32,630 nucleotides of DNA, taken from a virus. Location: the IMG/VR virus record IMGVR_UViG_3300044825_002579, positions 1-32,630 of that record. One strand, given 5' to 3'. Below, in pieces: positions 1 to 7,299 of the stretch (positions are counted from its first letter, which is position 1; each line of letters opens with the position of its first letter). A program made the translations under genes and the position numbers. The notes below the pieces were generated by a model that saw nothing but the letters and a program-made list of their open reading frames with translations, made no database searches and had not been told where the DNA came from.

Positions 1-5
1 GGGAT

Positions 6-926
6 ATGCTCGATCTCGATCGGGTGTCACTGCACACTTGGGACGCACGTCAGTTTCCCACGTTCCCCGATCGCAGCGAGTTTTTCCCTGATGCATCAAA
101 CTGGTTGAAGGGGTACTGGTTGACCGGTCGCTTACGCCCAGGGTTCGGGTTCGAGGCCGGTGAGTTCGGTCCATATGCCTTCAACGATGGTGAGGAACCG
201 GTCACGCGGGATGGGATCACTTATCAACCGTTCCCGATCTCGATGTCAGACATCACCTCTAGCGGCGATCTGGACAAGTCCGATATCACCGTCAGCCTGG
301 CTCGGGGGTCCGAGGCTTTTGAAAGCGAGTTCATCGGCTTTCCGGTCTCGCAGGTAATCAACCTGCTCGTCTTCCACGGACACACAAACGACCCAGTGAC
401 TCTCGCCAACTATCCCGCGATCTGGGTCGGCCGAGTTGGTGCGCCTGTCTTTGATGAAGATGAAATTTCATTCAACTGTGTCCCCGTCTCAACGTCGATC
501 CAACGGCCGGGCCTTCGCAGGAACTATCAACTCTCCTGCCCTCATGCGCTCTATATGTCGCAGTGCCGCGCGAACAAGGTTGCTGCGACTGCCGGGCGGG
601 TTGTCACCGCGATCCTCGGAAACACAGTGACGTTTGATGATGCTCTTCCGTTGCCGGGATTGAAATACCGAGGTGGACTTATGGAGTGGTCCTTCTCTGG
701 TCGGTCTGCGATCCGCACGATCATCGACGTAAATGAGACAGAGAAAGTCATTACCATTCGCGGGAACCTGCGGGGACTCGTTGTCGGTGACACGATAAAG
801 GTCACCCTCGGCTGCAATCGCCTTCAAAGCGACTGCACTGAATTGCACAACAATATCCTGAACTTCGGCGGTCAACCTCAAATTCCACTTGAGAATCCGC
901 TTTCACAAAAGAACATCTTCTACTAG
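6..926 (+). CDS. Phage tail protein, DUF2163/BR0599 family
   Basis: 306 residues from the first visible ATG; the window begins five bases upstream, so the true start could lie further left. The second half has the pattern I associate with the BR0599 family: RRNYQLSCPHALY near residue 175, a GC-x-RLQSDC segment near 270, and the C-terminal NFGGQPQIP. The N-terminal half resembles the DUF2163 domain. In alphaproteobacterial prophages and gene transfer agents such proteins lie between the tape measure and the tail-tip protein and belong to the distal tail. The next genes here are tail-tip parts, which agrees. The cysteine-rich C-terminal half may bind metal; that is inference. Confidence 0.8.
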   Translation: MLDLDRVSLHTWDARQFPTFPDRSEFFPDASNWLKGYWLTGRLRPGFGFEAGEFGPYAFNDGEEPVTRDGITYQPFPISMSDITSSGDLDKSDITVSLARGSEAFESEFIGFPVSQVINLLVFHGHTNDPVTLANYPAIWVGRVGAPVFDEDEISFNCVPVSTSIQRPGLRRNYQLSCPHALYMSQCRANKVAATAGRVVTAILGNTVTFDDALPLPGLKYRGGLMEWSFSGRSAIRTIIDVNETEKVITIRGNLRGLVVGDTIKVTLGCNRLQSDCTELHNNILNFGGQPQIPLENPLSQKNIFY

Positions 927-947
927 AATCACATCTGACGTGATTCT
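925..947. promoter_or_regulatory. Long palindromic operator between tail genes
   Basis: An inverted repeat AGAATCAC-N7-GTGATTCT with core CACATCTGACGTG at 930-942. It is the longest and most symmetric copy of the palindrome repeated through the window. No TTGAC-like -35 lies about 17 bases upstream, and it sits between two co-directional tail genes, so it looks like an operator without a promoter (stoperator-like) or a short hairpin. It overlaps the stop codon of the preceding gene. Confidence 0.65.
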
Positions 948-966
948 CACGAACTGAGAGCAATCA

Positions 967-1206
967 TTGCCTTTCTTTCTAGGACCACTGCTGCTTCAAC
1001 TGGCGCTCGGCTTCCTGATCCAGGTTGTCGGATACCTTCTCATGGGGAAGCCGAAGCAAGAGAAGACCGAGGATGTAAAAGACCTTGAGAGTCCGACAGC
1101 AGAAGCCGGTCGTCCGATCCCGGTTCTATTCGGCGAACTCGAAGTCAAAGGTTTGAACTGTCTCTACGCTGGCGAGAAATCGCGCAACACATTCAATATT
1201 AAGTGA
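967..1206 (+). CDS. Short tail protein with hydrophobic N terminus
   Basis: 79 residues with a TTG start; GAGAG lies 8-10 bases upstream. One hydrophobic segment (residues 3-26, FFLGPLLLQLALGFLIQVVG) is followed by a charged lysine-rich stretch and by ESPTAEAGRPIPVLFGELEVKG. That last pattern is what I recall at the N terminus of large phage tail-tip proteins of the putative phage-tail family. Here it ends as a separate gene, and the rest of that protein seems to resume at 1413. It probably works in the distal tail. Membrane insertion is not implied, since such segments also occur in tail-tip plugs. Confidence 0.65.
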   Translation: MPFFLGPLLLQLALGFLIQVVGYLLMGKPKQEKTEDVKDLESPTAEAGRPIPVLFGELEVKGLNCLYAGEKSRNTFNIK

Positions 1207-1216
1207 TGGATTGGTT

Positions 1217-1429
1217 ATGACCGAGGATGATCTGATCACCATAACCGATGTGCGGCGTGTCGTGTGCGTGGACGGCGCTCGTAAATGGGCACGTAGTCAA
1301 GGAATCGACTTTCGAGATTTCATCAAAAACGGATTACCAGCTTCTCAACTGCTTGGCCGCGGTGACGATGCAATCATTGATCGCGTGATCTCTGCCAAGA
1401 AGGAGTTCGAAGATGGGCAGCGGCGGTAA
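1217..1429 (+). CDS. Small conserved tail-module protein
   Basis: 70 residues from ATG 1217; a TTG at 1211 would add two. The sequence has the form ITDVRRVVCVDGARKWARSQGIDFRDFIKNGLPASQLLGRGDDA. I recall this small-protein pattern beside tail-tip genes in siphophages, but no function is known to me. It overlaps the start of the 804-residue tail protein by 17 bases and supplies its ribosome binding site (AAGGAG at about 1400), so the two are probably translationally coupled. The gene sits between what look like the N- and C-terminal parts of one tail protein. Confidence 0.65.
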   Translation: MTEDDLITITDVRRVVCVDGARKWARSQGIDFRDFIKNGLPASQLLGRGDDAIIDRVISAKKEFEDGQRR

Positions 1430-3827
1430 AAAGAAGGGTGGTTTTCCAGTCACCAGGTATTACCTGTCGATGTTCTGGGGCATCTGCGCATCCGGTCGGA
1501 AGATCGAACTTCTGGAATTGAAGTTCGGGGACAAACTCGTTTGGCGCGGGAGTGCGACCGCAATTACAGAAATTCCGATCGACAAGCCCGATCTCTATGG
1601 TGGAGACAAGAAAGAGGGTGGTGTTCGAGGGATTGCAACCTGGTTGAACGGAAACCCGAACCAGACTCTTACCGGCCGGATCGCGGCGATCTTTGGTAAG
1701 GCTCCTGCCGAGTTGCCAGGTTATCGAGGAGTGGCGGGCTTCTTCCTTTCAGGGGTTCCGATCCCTGTTCGGAGACCAATCGTGGACATCTATGGAAACC
1801 CGGTTCCAATCCTTGAGGTTTTGTCAGACCTCATACTGCAAATATTCGGCAGGTTCGATCGTGACACCGGGCGCGGCTTCTACGTGTGTGCCAACAACCC
1901 TTACCTCAAAACGATTTCGGCTCGGGTGAGACGCCCTTCTGAGGGTTTGAACCCCAGTATCGCCATGATCAGGTTGAAGGACAGCAGCGAGGGTGTCGCG
2001 CAATATGCGTCCAACCCGGCGCACATCATCTTCGAGTCGATGACCAACACGGACTTCGGCTTGGGTGAACCTTATTCTATGTTTGACGTGCCGTCCTTCG
2101 AGCAGTGTGCCCAGACTCTCTACGACGAGAACTTCGGGATTAACATTCTCTGGACCAGACAGTCGAAGATCGAGGACTTCATCAAGATCGCGCTGGATCA
2201 CATTCAGGGTGCAGTCTTCGTGAACCCGGCCACCGGCCTGCATACGATGACCCTTCTTCGCGCGGATTACGAGATTGGCGATCTGCCGACAGTCTCCCCG
2301 TCGAACGCGAAGCTTTCAAACTTCAAGACAAAGATTTGGGGCGACATTTCGAACGAAGTCACTGTGACATGGACAAACCCGGAGACGGGAAAAGAAGAGA
2401 CTGTCACCGTTCAAGACCTAGCCGGGATGGCTGCACAGGGCGGTGGCACGACACCGGCTTCCAGGAACTATCACGGGATCGCAGATCAACAACTCGCCTT
2501 CGACGTAGCGGAACGTGACCTGGCAGCTATATCCTACCCATTGTCTTCATGTGAGGCCGAGGTCACCCGAGAATTCTGGAAGACGGTTGTCCAGAAGTGC
2601 GTGATCCTGACTTGGCCTCGGCATGGAATCGAATCTGCTATCTTCCGCATTACGAAGGTCGCTAACGGCTCTAGCAGTCGAACAATCAAGTTGTCCTTGA
2701 TCGAGGATGTATTTTCGCTCGCCAGGGCGAAGTACAACGCAGTGGTGGAAACCGAGTGGACCAGCCCATCGACTGATCCACAACCCCTTTCCAACTTCCA
2801 CCTTGGAACGGCTCCTGCCTTCTTCACGATTCCGGCGCTCGGCTTGAGCGACATTAGCGAACTTGAATATCCAGAGGTAATCTCAGCGATTGCTGTCTCC
2901 CCTGATACCGTCGATGATATCGGTGTCGAGGTGGTTGGATATACAACTACGCCGACCGGAGTTCTGGTTACAACGACGCTTGGAGAACTTCCGCTTTCAG
3001 GCGTATTTTTCACCCAAGAAGACGTTCCGGCCGAACCCGTCACGGTGTTTGATTTCTCGACGGGCTTCCTGGGCGGCTTCCCTCAACTTGGCGAGTTCCT
3101 ATTGATCGGCAGTGGCTCCGATGAAGACACGGAACTCGCAAACGTCACAGGTATCAACGGACCAGAGTTCACCGTTCAAAGAGGGATGCTCGACACCACT
3201 CCTAAACAGTGGACCACTGGAACTCGGATAATGGTCATTTCACCAGCGATGGCGGGCGACACCACGCCGCGATCCAGCTTCGAAGCCGTGGACTATCATC
3301 TGAGGACGATCACGACCAGCGGAACGCTGCCGCTTCTGAATACTCCGAAGGAAACCTTGGTCCTCAGCGAGCGACCCCACCTTCCGAACCGCCCGAGGAA
3401 CGTCACTGTTGGCGGCATAGCATTCGGCGTTTTCGAAATGAACAACGCAACCAGTGTATTGGTAGAATGGGCAAACAGCAACCGACTCCTGGAAGCTACT
3501 CAGGCTCCTCTGTGGGACGATGCTACAGCCGCGCCTGAGACCGGTCAGACGACAACGATCGAGATCATGCGGGCCTCTGACCGGTCGTTGATCAACGTGA
3601 TTTCCGGCCTTACCGGCACCAGCCACACCCTCTCGCGGGCAGACTTCGACGGTGAACTTGACACGATCGTCAAGGTAACGGCCGTCCGCGATGATCTGAT
3701 CTCGCTGCAAGGCCATGAGATTGCAGTGACCCTGAACGAAGATGCTCTGCTGCTCGAAGGCGATGAGGCGGGCAACACCCTTGATCTCGGCGATGGCACC
3801 GATTTTCTCCTAATCGAAGAGGTATAG
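1413..3827 (+). CDS. Tail tip / receptor-contact protein (phage-tail_3-like)
   Basis: 804 residues, ATG preceded by AAGGAG. It opens with a Gly/Lys-rich stretch, then RYYLSMFWGICASGRKIELL and a KLVWRG motif typical of the N-terminal part of putative phage tail proteins. Residues about 150-450 carry the central region (NPAHIIFESMTN, LLRADYEIGDLP), which resembles the large hub domain of lambda J and gene-transfer-agent tip proteins. The last ~250 residues are rich in beta-forming Ser/Thr/Val and likely form Ig/Fn3-like domains that face the host. It should be the baseplate hub and host-recognition platform. The short fibre gene follows after 4 bases. Confidence 0.8.
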   Translation: MGSGGKKKGGFPVTRYYLSMFWGICASGRKIELLELKFGDKLVWRGSATAITEIPIDKPDLYGGDKKEGGVRGIATWLNGNPNQTLTGRIAAIFGKAPAELPGYRGVAGFFLSGVPIPVRRPIVDIYGNPVPILEVLSDLILQIFGRFDRDTGRGFYVCANNPYLKTISARVRRPSEGLNPSIAMIRLKDSSEGVAQYASNPAHIIFESMTNTDFGLGEPYSMFDVPSFEQCAQTLYDENFGINILWTRQSKIEDFIKIALDHIQGAVFVNPATGLHTMTLLRADYEIGDLPTVSPSNAKLSNFKTKIWGDISNEVTVTWTNPETGKEETVTVQDLAGMAAQGGGTTPASRNYHGIADQQLAFDVAERDLAAISYPLSSCEAEVTREFWKTVVQKCVILTWPRHGIESAIFRITKVANGSSSRTIKLSLIEDVFSLARAKYNAVVETEWTSPSTDPQPLSNFHLGTAPAFFTIPALGLSDISELEYPEVISAIAVSPDTVDDIGVEVVGYTTTPTGVLVTTTLGELPLSGVFFTQEDVPAEPVTVFDFSTGFLGGFPQLGEFLLIGSGSDEDTELANVTGINGPEFTVQRGMLDTTPKQWTTGTRIMVISPAMAGDTTPRSSFEAVDYHLRTITTSGTLPLLNTPKETLVLSERPHLPNRPRNVTVGGIAFGVFEMNNATSVLVEWANSNRLLEATQAPLWDDATAAPETGQTTTIEIMRASDRSLINVISGLTGTSHTLSRADFDGELDTIVKVTAVRDDLISLQGHEIAVTLNEDALLLEGDEAGNTLDLGDGTDFLLIEEV

Positions 3828-3831
3828 AATA

Positions 3832-4350
3832 ATGGCTAACAGACCCACATCACTCCTGACCACGGCCGACCCATTGGCCTTGGCAGACCTCTTTGCATTA
3901 ACGCAAGGTGGAAACAGCCGTAAGGCAACGGGTGAAATGATCGTCGACATGACCCAGCTTGCAGAAGAGCGAGTCCTGGTCAACCTTGGACCATTCGGTA
4001 AGATCACCGCCCGCGCTGCTGAAATCCTGGCTACCCTGGACGGGGCATCTGTGACGCTGACTGATCTGGTCCCAGCGAATTCACTGCTGCTCGGGGCTAC
4101 GGCTTTTGTGATCAGCGGGCTTACCGGATCGCTGACATCATTCGAAGTCGGGGTCTCTGGTGACACCGATAGATTCGGCACGGGAATTGGGATCACTACT
4201 GGTTCGAGCAACATTGGGATTGTCGCCCCATATGTTGTTTCTTCACCGCAATCTATTGTCCTGACGGCGATCGGGGGAACTGGTTCTGGGAACTCAGATA
4301 AAATCAGAATCGTTGTTTTCTTTATTGAGTTTGACACACCGTCAGGTTGA
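3832..4350 (+). CDS. Short fibre / receptor-binding-like protein
   Basis: 172 residues, starting four bases after the tail-tip gene; the spacer AATA carries no strong ribosome site, so coupling is likely. The C-terminal half (SGDTDRFGTGIGITTGSSN, then SPQSIVLTAIGGTG and KIRIVVFF) matches a beta-sandwich module I recall at the ends of DUF2793 and other fibre proteins of alphaproteobacterial phages, with the pattern FG-x-GIG ... TP-x-x-LTA-x-GG. The N-terminal ~60 residues are predicted mostly helical and may anchor the trimer to the tail tip. A receptor-binding role is inferred from position and this module. Confidence 0.65.
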   Translation: MANRPTSLLTTADPLALADLFALTQGGNSRKATGEMIVDMTQLAEERVLVNLGPFGKITARAAEILATLDGASVTLTDLVPANSLLLGATAFVISGLTGSLTSFEVGVSGDTDRFGTGIGITTGSSNIGIVAPYVVSSPQSIVLTAIGGTGSGNSDKIRIVVFFIEFDTPSG

Positions 4351-4375
4351 CTTGCACTTCTAACGTGGTTATGAT
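4347..4375 (+). promoter_or_regulatory. Lysis-cassette promoter with operator in the spacer
   Basis: TTGACT (4347-4352), a 17-base spacer, then TATGAT (4370-4375): a near-consensus sigma-70 promoter. The palindrome CACTTCTAACGTG (4355-4367) fills the spacer, so a bound protein would block polymerase. It overlaps the end of the fibre gene and leads into the lysis genes. Confidence 0.7.
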
Positions 4376-4383
4376 CGGAGACT

Positions 4384-4590
4384 ATGATGCATCATCCAAA
4401 CTTGGAGTCAATTATGGTGAAGACCACGAATGGCATCGCCGTGGCCGGGGTCTTCTCCCCGACTTGGATGCCGTCGCTTGGTGACATGAGCCACGTCGCT
4501 GCGCAGTTGGTCCCCATCGCGTCCCTGTTCTGGCTGATCATCCAAATCGTCCGTCACTTCCGCTCGAAGAGGAAATCCGATGAAGCTTGA
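4384..4590 (+). CDS. Candidate holin, small membrane protein
   Basis: 68 residues from ATG 4384 (GGAG three bases upstream; in-frame ATG at 4387). ATG 4414 has a better-spaced TTGGAG and would give 58 residues; a dual start, as in some holins, is possible. One membrane segment lies near residues 40-56 (AAQLVPIASLFWLIIQIV), followed by a very basic tail (RHFRSKRKSDEA). Position directly before the endolysin, with an 11-base overlap, and the charged tail after a membrane helix suggest a holin. No family was recognised. Confidence 0.55.
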   Translation: MMHHPNLESIMVKTTNGIAVAGVFSPTWMPSLGDMSHVAAQLVPIASLFWLIIQIVRHFRSKRKSDEA

Positions 4591-5077
4591 AACCACTGGA
4601 AAGATCGGTATGGCGATCGGGGGCCTTGCTCTCGCGGTTTCATTTGTCGGTGGGTTGGAAGGTCTGCGCCTTGCCGCCTATCCGGATCGCCTGGCTGGGA
4701 ACATCCCGACGGTCTGCTACGGCGAGACTCGTGGCGTTGAACTTGGTGACAGATACACCAAGGCCGAATGCGATGCGATGCTGGCGAAAGCTATCGTCGA
4801 CTTCGAGAGCGGTCTCGACAAGTGCTTGAAGCCCCCGAAACCGCTGCCTTTGGAAACAAAGGTGGCCTTCGTCTCTTGGGCCTACAACGTGGGCACCGGG
4901 GCTGCTTGCAAGTCGACCATCGTGAAGATGGTGAACCGCGGTGAAACGCTCGCTGCCTGCGATCAACTTCTGCGCTGGACCAAAGCCGGTGGCAAGGTCG
5001 TCGAGGGTCTGGTGAACCGGCGAAATGCCGAACGAAATCTCTGCATCTTCGGCCTGAACAAGCCCAGTTCAAAATGA
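4580..5077 (+). CDS. Endolysin, GH24 lysozyme, probably SAR type
   Basis: 165 residues. The GH24 (T4/P21 lysozyme) signature EGLRLAAYPDRLAGNIPTVC gives the usual Glu-Asp-Thr triad as E27, D36 and T44. Downstream AFVSWAYNVG and LVNRRNAERNLC are typical of the C-terminal lobe. Residues 7-26 are weakly hydrophobic and rich in Gly and Ala (IGMAIGGLALAVSFVGG), as in signal-anchor-release endolysins, which reach the periplasm by the Sec system and are activated on release from the membrane. It cleaves peptidoglycan at lysis. It overlaps the holin candidate by 11 bases and the next gene by 4. Confidence 0.88.
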   Translation: MKLETTGKIGMAIGGLALAVSFVGGLEGLRLAAYPDRLAGNIPTVCYGETRGVELGDRYTKAECDAMLAKAIVDFESGLDKCLKPPKPLPLETKVAFVSWAYNVGTGAACKSTIVKMVNRGETLAACDQLLRWTKAGGKVVEGLVNRRNAERNLCIFGLNKPSSK

Positions 5078-5238
5078 TCGGACGGGTGCTGCCAATGATC
5101 AGCTTTTCAGACTTCGTTCGCGCGTCGATCATCTTCTGGGGCTTGATGATCGTGTGTCTCATTTTTCAGGAAGACATGCCTGAAATCGTTCCAGAGCAAG
5201 ACGAAATCCAGATCACCCCAACCGGTGAGGAACCGTGA
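5074..5238 (+). CDS. Small membrane protein in the lysis cassette
   Basis: 54 residues, starting in an ATGA overlap with the endolysin stop. One membrane segment is clear at about residues 18-33 (ASIIFWGLMIVCLIF), followed by an acidic Pro/Glu-rich tail (EDMPEIVPEQDE). This N-in, single-span design with an acidic tail could be a holin, antiholin or pinholin for the SAR endolysin. No family is recognised. It ends in a TGATG overlap with Rz, so it is translated in the lysis operon. Confidence 0.6.
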   Translation: MIGRVLPMISFSDFVRASIIFWGLMIVCLIFQEDMPEIVPEQDEIQITPTGEEP

Positions 5239-5573
5239 TGTTCGACAAGATATTCGCTGCGATTGCAATTGGCGTGATCATGGTAACCGTTGCTTACGGT
5301 GCGAAGGTCAACCATGAAAACGCTTCGCTCAAACGCGACTTGGACGCGGCCGAACTGAAACTCTCTGTCTCGGAACAGAACCTTGAGACGAAGAGCAAAC
5401 TGCTTGCCCAGGCGCTTTCCGCCCGTGCCGTGTTGCAAACTCACCTCGATCGCACCGCTGCTGCTGCCGAACAATGGGAGCAGATTGCGTCCGATCTTCT
5501 CGAAAAGGATGGTGCTGATGAAGCGCTTAATGATTATGAGCGTGGTGTTCTTGAGCGCCTGCGGACGCCCTGA
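5238..5573 (+). CDS. Rz: Inner-membrane spanin (Rz-like)
   Basis: 111 residues from ATG 5238; a GTG at 5235 is also in frame. An N-terminal membrane helix (residues 5-20, IFAAIAIGVIMVTVAYG) is followed by a long charged coiled-coil region (residues 25-85) rich in Lys, Glu, Ala and Leu. This is the architecture of i-spanins, which join an outer-membrane lipoprotein to fuse the two membranes in the last step of lysis. The 3' end overlaps, in another frame, the start of a lipoprotein gene, the classic Rz/Rz1 arrangement. Confidence 0.8.
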   Translation: MFDKIFAAIAIGVIMVTVAYGAKVNHENASLKRDLDAAELKLSVSEQNLETKSKLLAQALSARAVLQTHLDRTAAAAEQWEQIASDLLEKDGADEALNDYERGVLERLRTP

Positions 5574-5781
5574 CCCCGAAGTTATCGTCCGGACGGAATA
5601 CGTCTATCCAGACATCCCAGAAGCCTTGCTGCGCCCTGTCCTCGTTACCTGCAAAAATGGTGACACGTCCAAGGCCCTGGGTGATTGCGCACTGAAATAC
5701 AAGGCCGGTGTAGGCCAGGCCAACAGTCAGATCGGGGCGGTTGCCGAGATCGTGCATTCTCAGGAAAGCAACCCCCAGTGA
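5518..5781 (+). CDS. Rz1: Outer-membrane spanin lipoprotein (Rz1-like)
   Basis: 87 residues from ATG 5518, inside the end of Rz in a different frame (56-base overlap). The N terminus MKRLMIMSVVFLSACG is a short lipoprotein signal with lipobox LSAC, giving Cys15 as the lipidated residue. The mature part begins with a Pro-containing stretch (GRPDPEVIVRTEYVYPDIP). Spanin partners have this layout: an outer-membrane lipoprotein encoded within or overlapping Rz. An ATG further upstream in this frame (5383) would bury the signal peptide, so I chose 5518. Confidence 0.82.
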   Translation: MKRLMIMSVVFLSACGRPDPEVIVRTEYVYPDIPEALLRPVLVTCKNGDTSKALGDCALKYKAGVGQANSQIGAVAEIVHSQESNPQ

Positions 5782-6941
5782 TCGACGAAAATCTGATTCA
5801 GTTCGCTACCGATCGTCAACGCCAGATCATCGAAGAGATCAACCGCACAGGCAGTGCCACGGCCGCAGCTAAGAACCTTGGCATGGCTCGCGCAACGGTT
5901 CGTGAGTCTGTGAAGCGGGTGAAGTTGAAAGCTTCGGCTCAGGGTTACAGCCCGGATCACAACCTCACCAAGGTCATCCCAGCCCCCTACATCGCACGGG
6001 GGCACTCGACGCAGTATGACCGTGACGGGAGAATGGTGCAACAATGGGTGAAGACCAGGCTCGATGATCAGAGATACCAAGAAGCGTTCCAGGCTGCTGC
6101 AACGGCTCTGGCTGAGGAACTTCCGCGGCTGGAACCGAAGGTGTCCCCGAAGCAAGGCGGCGAAGCCAAGGCTCTAGCGAACCTCTACATCCTGACCGAT
6201 GCCCATGTAGGTATGCTGGCCTGGGAACGTGAAGGCGGTGCCAACTGGGACTTGAAGATCGCAGAGCGGACGATCCACGATTGCTTCATGCTGATGCTAG
6301 ACAAAGCGCCAGAAGCATCGCTCGGGATCATCGGCCAGCTTGGCGACTTCTTTCACTCAGACGGTCTGCTGCCGGTGACTCCGACCAGCAATCATATCCT
6401 CGATCAGGACGGCCGGTATGCCAAGATCGTAGCGACCGGCATCCGTCTGCTCCGTAGGATCATCGACGCGGCGCTGGAACGCCACGAGAAGGTCGTTGTG
6501 CTGATGGCTGAGGGGAACCATGACCTTTCAGGCTCCATGTGGCTGCAACTGATGCTCAAGGCGCTTTACGAGAATGAACCGCGGATCGAAGTGATCGAGA
6601 CCCCACTGCCCTACTACGCGGTCCAGCACGGCAATACTGCTCTCTTCTTCCACCATGGTCACAAGAAAAAGAAGGAAGCACTTCCTGGTGTCTTTGCTGC
6701 GCTCTTCCCGAAGGTTTGGGGAAACACGGTCAAGCGATACATCCACACCGGCCACATGCATGATATCGACGAGCGCGGGCACCCCGGCTGTGTCGTGATG
6801 CAGCACCCGACTCTGGCTGCGCGTGACGCATATGCGTCTCACAACGCCTGGCTCTCTGAGCGTCAAGCCACTGTGATCTCTTATCACGAGGGGTTCGGAG
6901 AGATCATGCGCGCCCAGGTGACCCCTGAAATGGTAGGGTAA
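5778..6941 (+). CDS. HTH-metallophosphoesterase
   Basis: 387 residues from GTG 5778, which overlaps the Rz1 stop (GTGA); longer in-frame starts would run through the spanin gene. An N-terminal helix-turn-helix (residues ~24-48, GSATAAAKNLGMARATVRES) precedes a calcineurin-like phosphoesterase core. All five metal-binding motifs are visible: TDAHVG (D141/H143), LGDFFH (~189), GNHD (246-249), HHGH and TGHMHD. It probably hydrolyses a phosphodiester or phosphomonoester, perhaps in DNA or a nucleotide. Such genes occur beside lysis genes in several siphophages I recall. The DNA-binding domain suggests a nucleic-acid target; the substrate is unknown. Confidence 0.8.
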   Translation: MIDENLIQFATDRQRQIIEEINRTGSATAAAKNLGMARATVRESVKRVKLKASAQGYSPDHNLTKVIPAPYIARGHSTQYDRDGRMVQQWVKTRLDDQRYQEAFQAAATALAEELPRLEPKVSPKQGGEAKALANLYILTDAHVGMLAWEREGGANWDLKIAERTIHDCFMLMLDKAPEASLGIIGQLGDFFHSDGLLPVTPTSNHILDQDGRYAKIVATGIRLLRRIIDAALERHEKVVVLMAEGNHDLSGSMWLQLMLKALYENEPRIEVIETPLPYYAVQHGNTALFFHHGHKKKKEALPGVFAALFPKVWGNTVKRYIHTGHMHDIDERGHPGCVVMQHPTLAARDAYASHNAWLSERQATVISYHEGFGEIMRAQVTPEMVG

Positions 6942-6978
6942 ACAAATAGCTTGACCATTTGTCAGTAAGATATATTCC

Positions 6979-7008
6979 AAGGCCACGGAACTGAAATCCC
7001 GTGGCCTT
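6979..7008. terminator. Hairpin between convergent operons
   Basis: A perfect 10-bp stem, AAGGCCACGG (6979-6988) and CCGTGGCCTT (6999-7008), with a 10-base loop. It lies between the rightward phosphoesterase gene and the leftward operon and can act on both transcripts. The U-tract is weak on either strand. A TTGACC at about 6952 with TATATT-like sequence before the stem could be a weak promoter, but no gene follows it. Confidence 0.7.
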
Positions 7009-7038
7009 GTTCATGTTAAGTGTGATGAAGAGAGTCGG

Positions 7039-7290
7039 CTAGATGGAGACCGCAGAATTCGATAGGGCGCTGAGGAACCCAAGTTCTACCCCTGTCACCT
7101 TGCCTTTTTCCACGATCGCCGAGAGAACGTGTGTCAATTGAACAGTTGTTGGGGACCGGCCGATCAGGTCTGCATAGATCAGTTCCCCAGCTTTCCAATC
7201 GCTTTCGTAGTTGCCGGTTGCTTCTGGGCACCAGGCGTCAATGGTTCCATCAGTCCTCGTCTGAGTGAACGGAAGTTCGTTAATTTTCAT
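7039..7290 (-). CDS. Unknown 83-residue protein, last leftward gene
   Basis: 83 residues; ATG with AAGGGG five bases upstream. No family recognised. It contains one Cys (DAWCPE) and a hydrophobic C-terminal half (VLSAIVEKGKVTGVELGFLS), consistent with a small mixed alpha/beta fold. It follows the methyltransferase by nine bases and ends the leftward operon before the hairpin at 6979-7008. Confidence 0.6.
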   Translation of the reverse strand: MKINELPFTQTRTDGTIDAWCPEATGNYESDWKAGELIYADLIGRSPTTVQLTHVLSAIVEKGKVTGVELGFLSALSNSAVSI

Positions 7291-7299
7291 CGTATCCCC

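Noticed and set aside
2534-3799. Minus-strand open frames under the tail-tip gene
   Set aside because: Antisense to a long coding sequence of clear family; no leftward promoter or ribosome site.
6942-6978. Promoter TTGACC with TATATT before the convergent hairpin
   Set aside because: Spacing is short (14-16 bases) and no gene follows on that strand; kept only as a remark.
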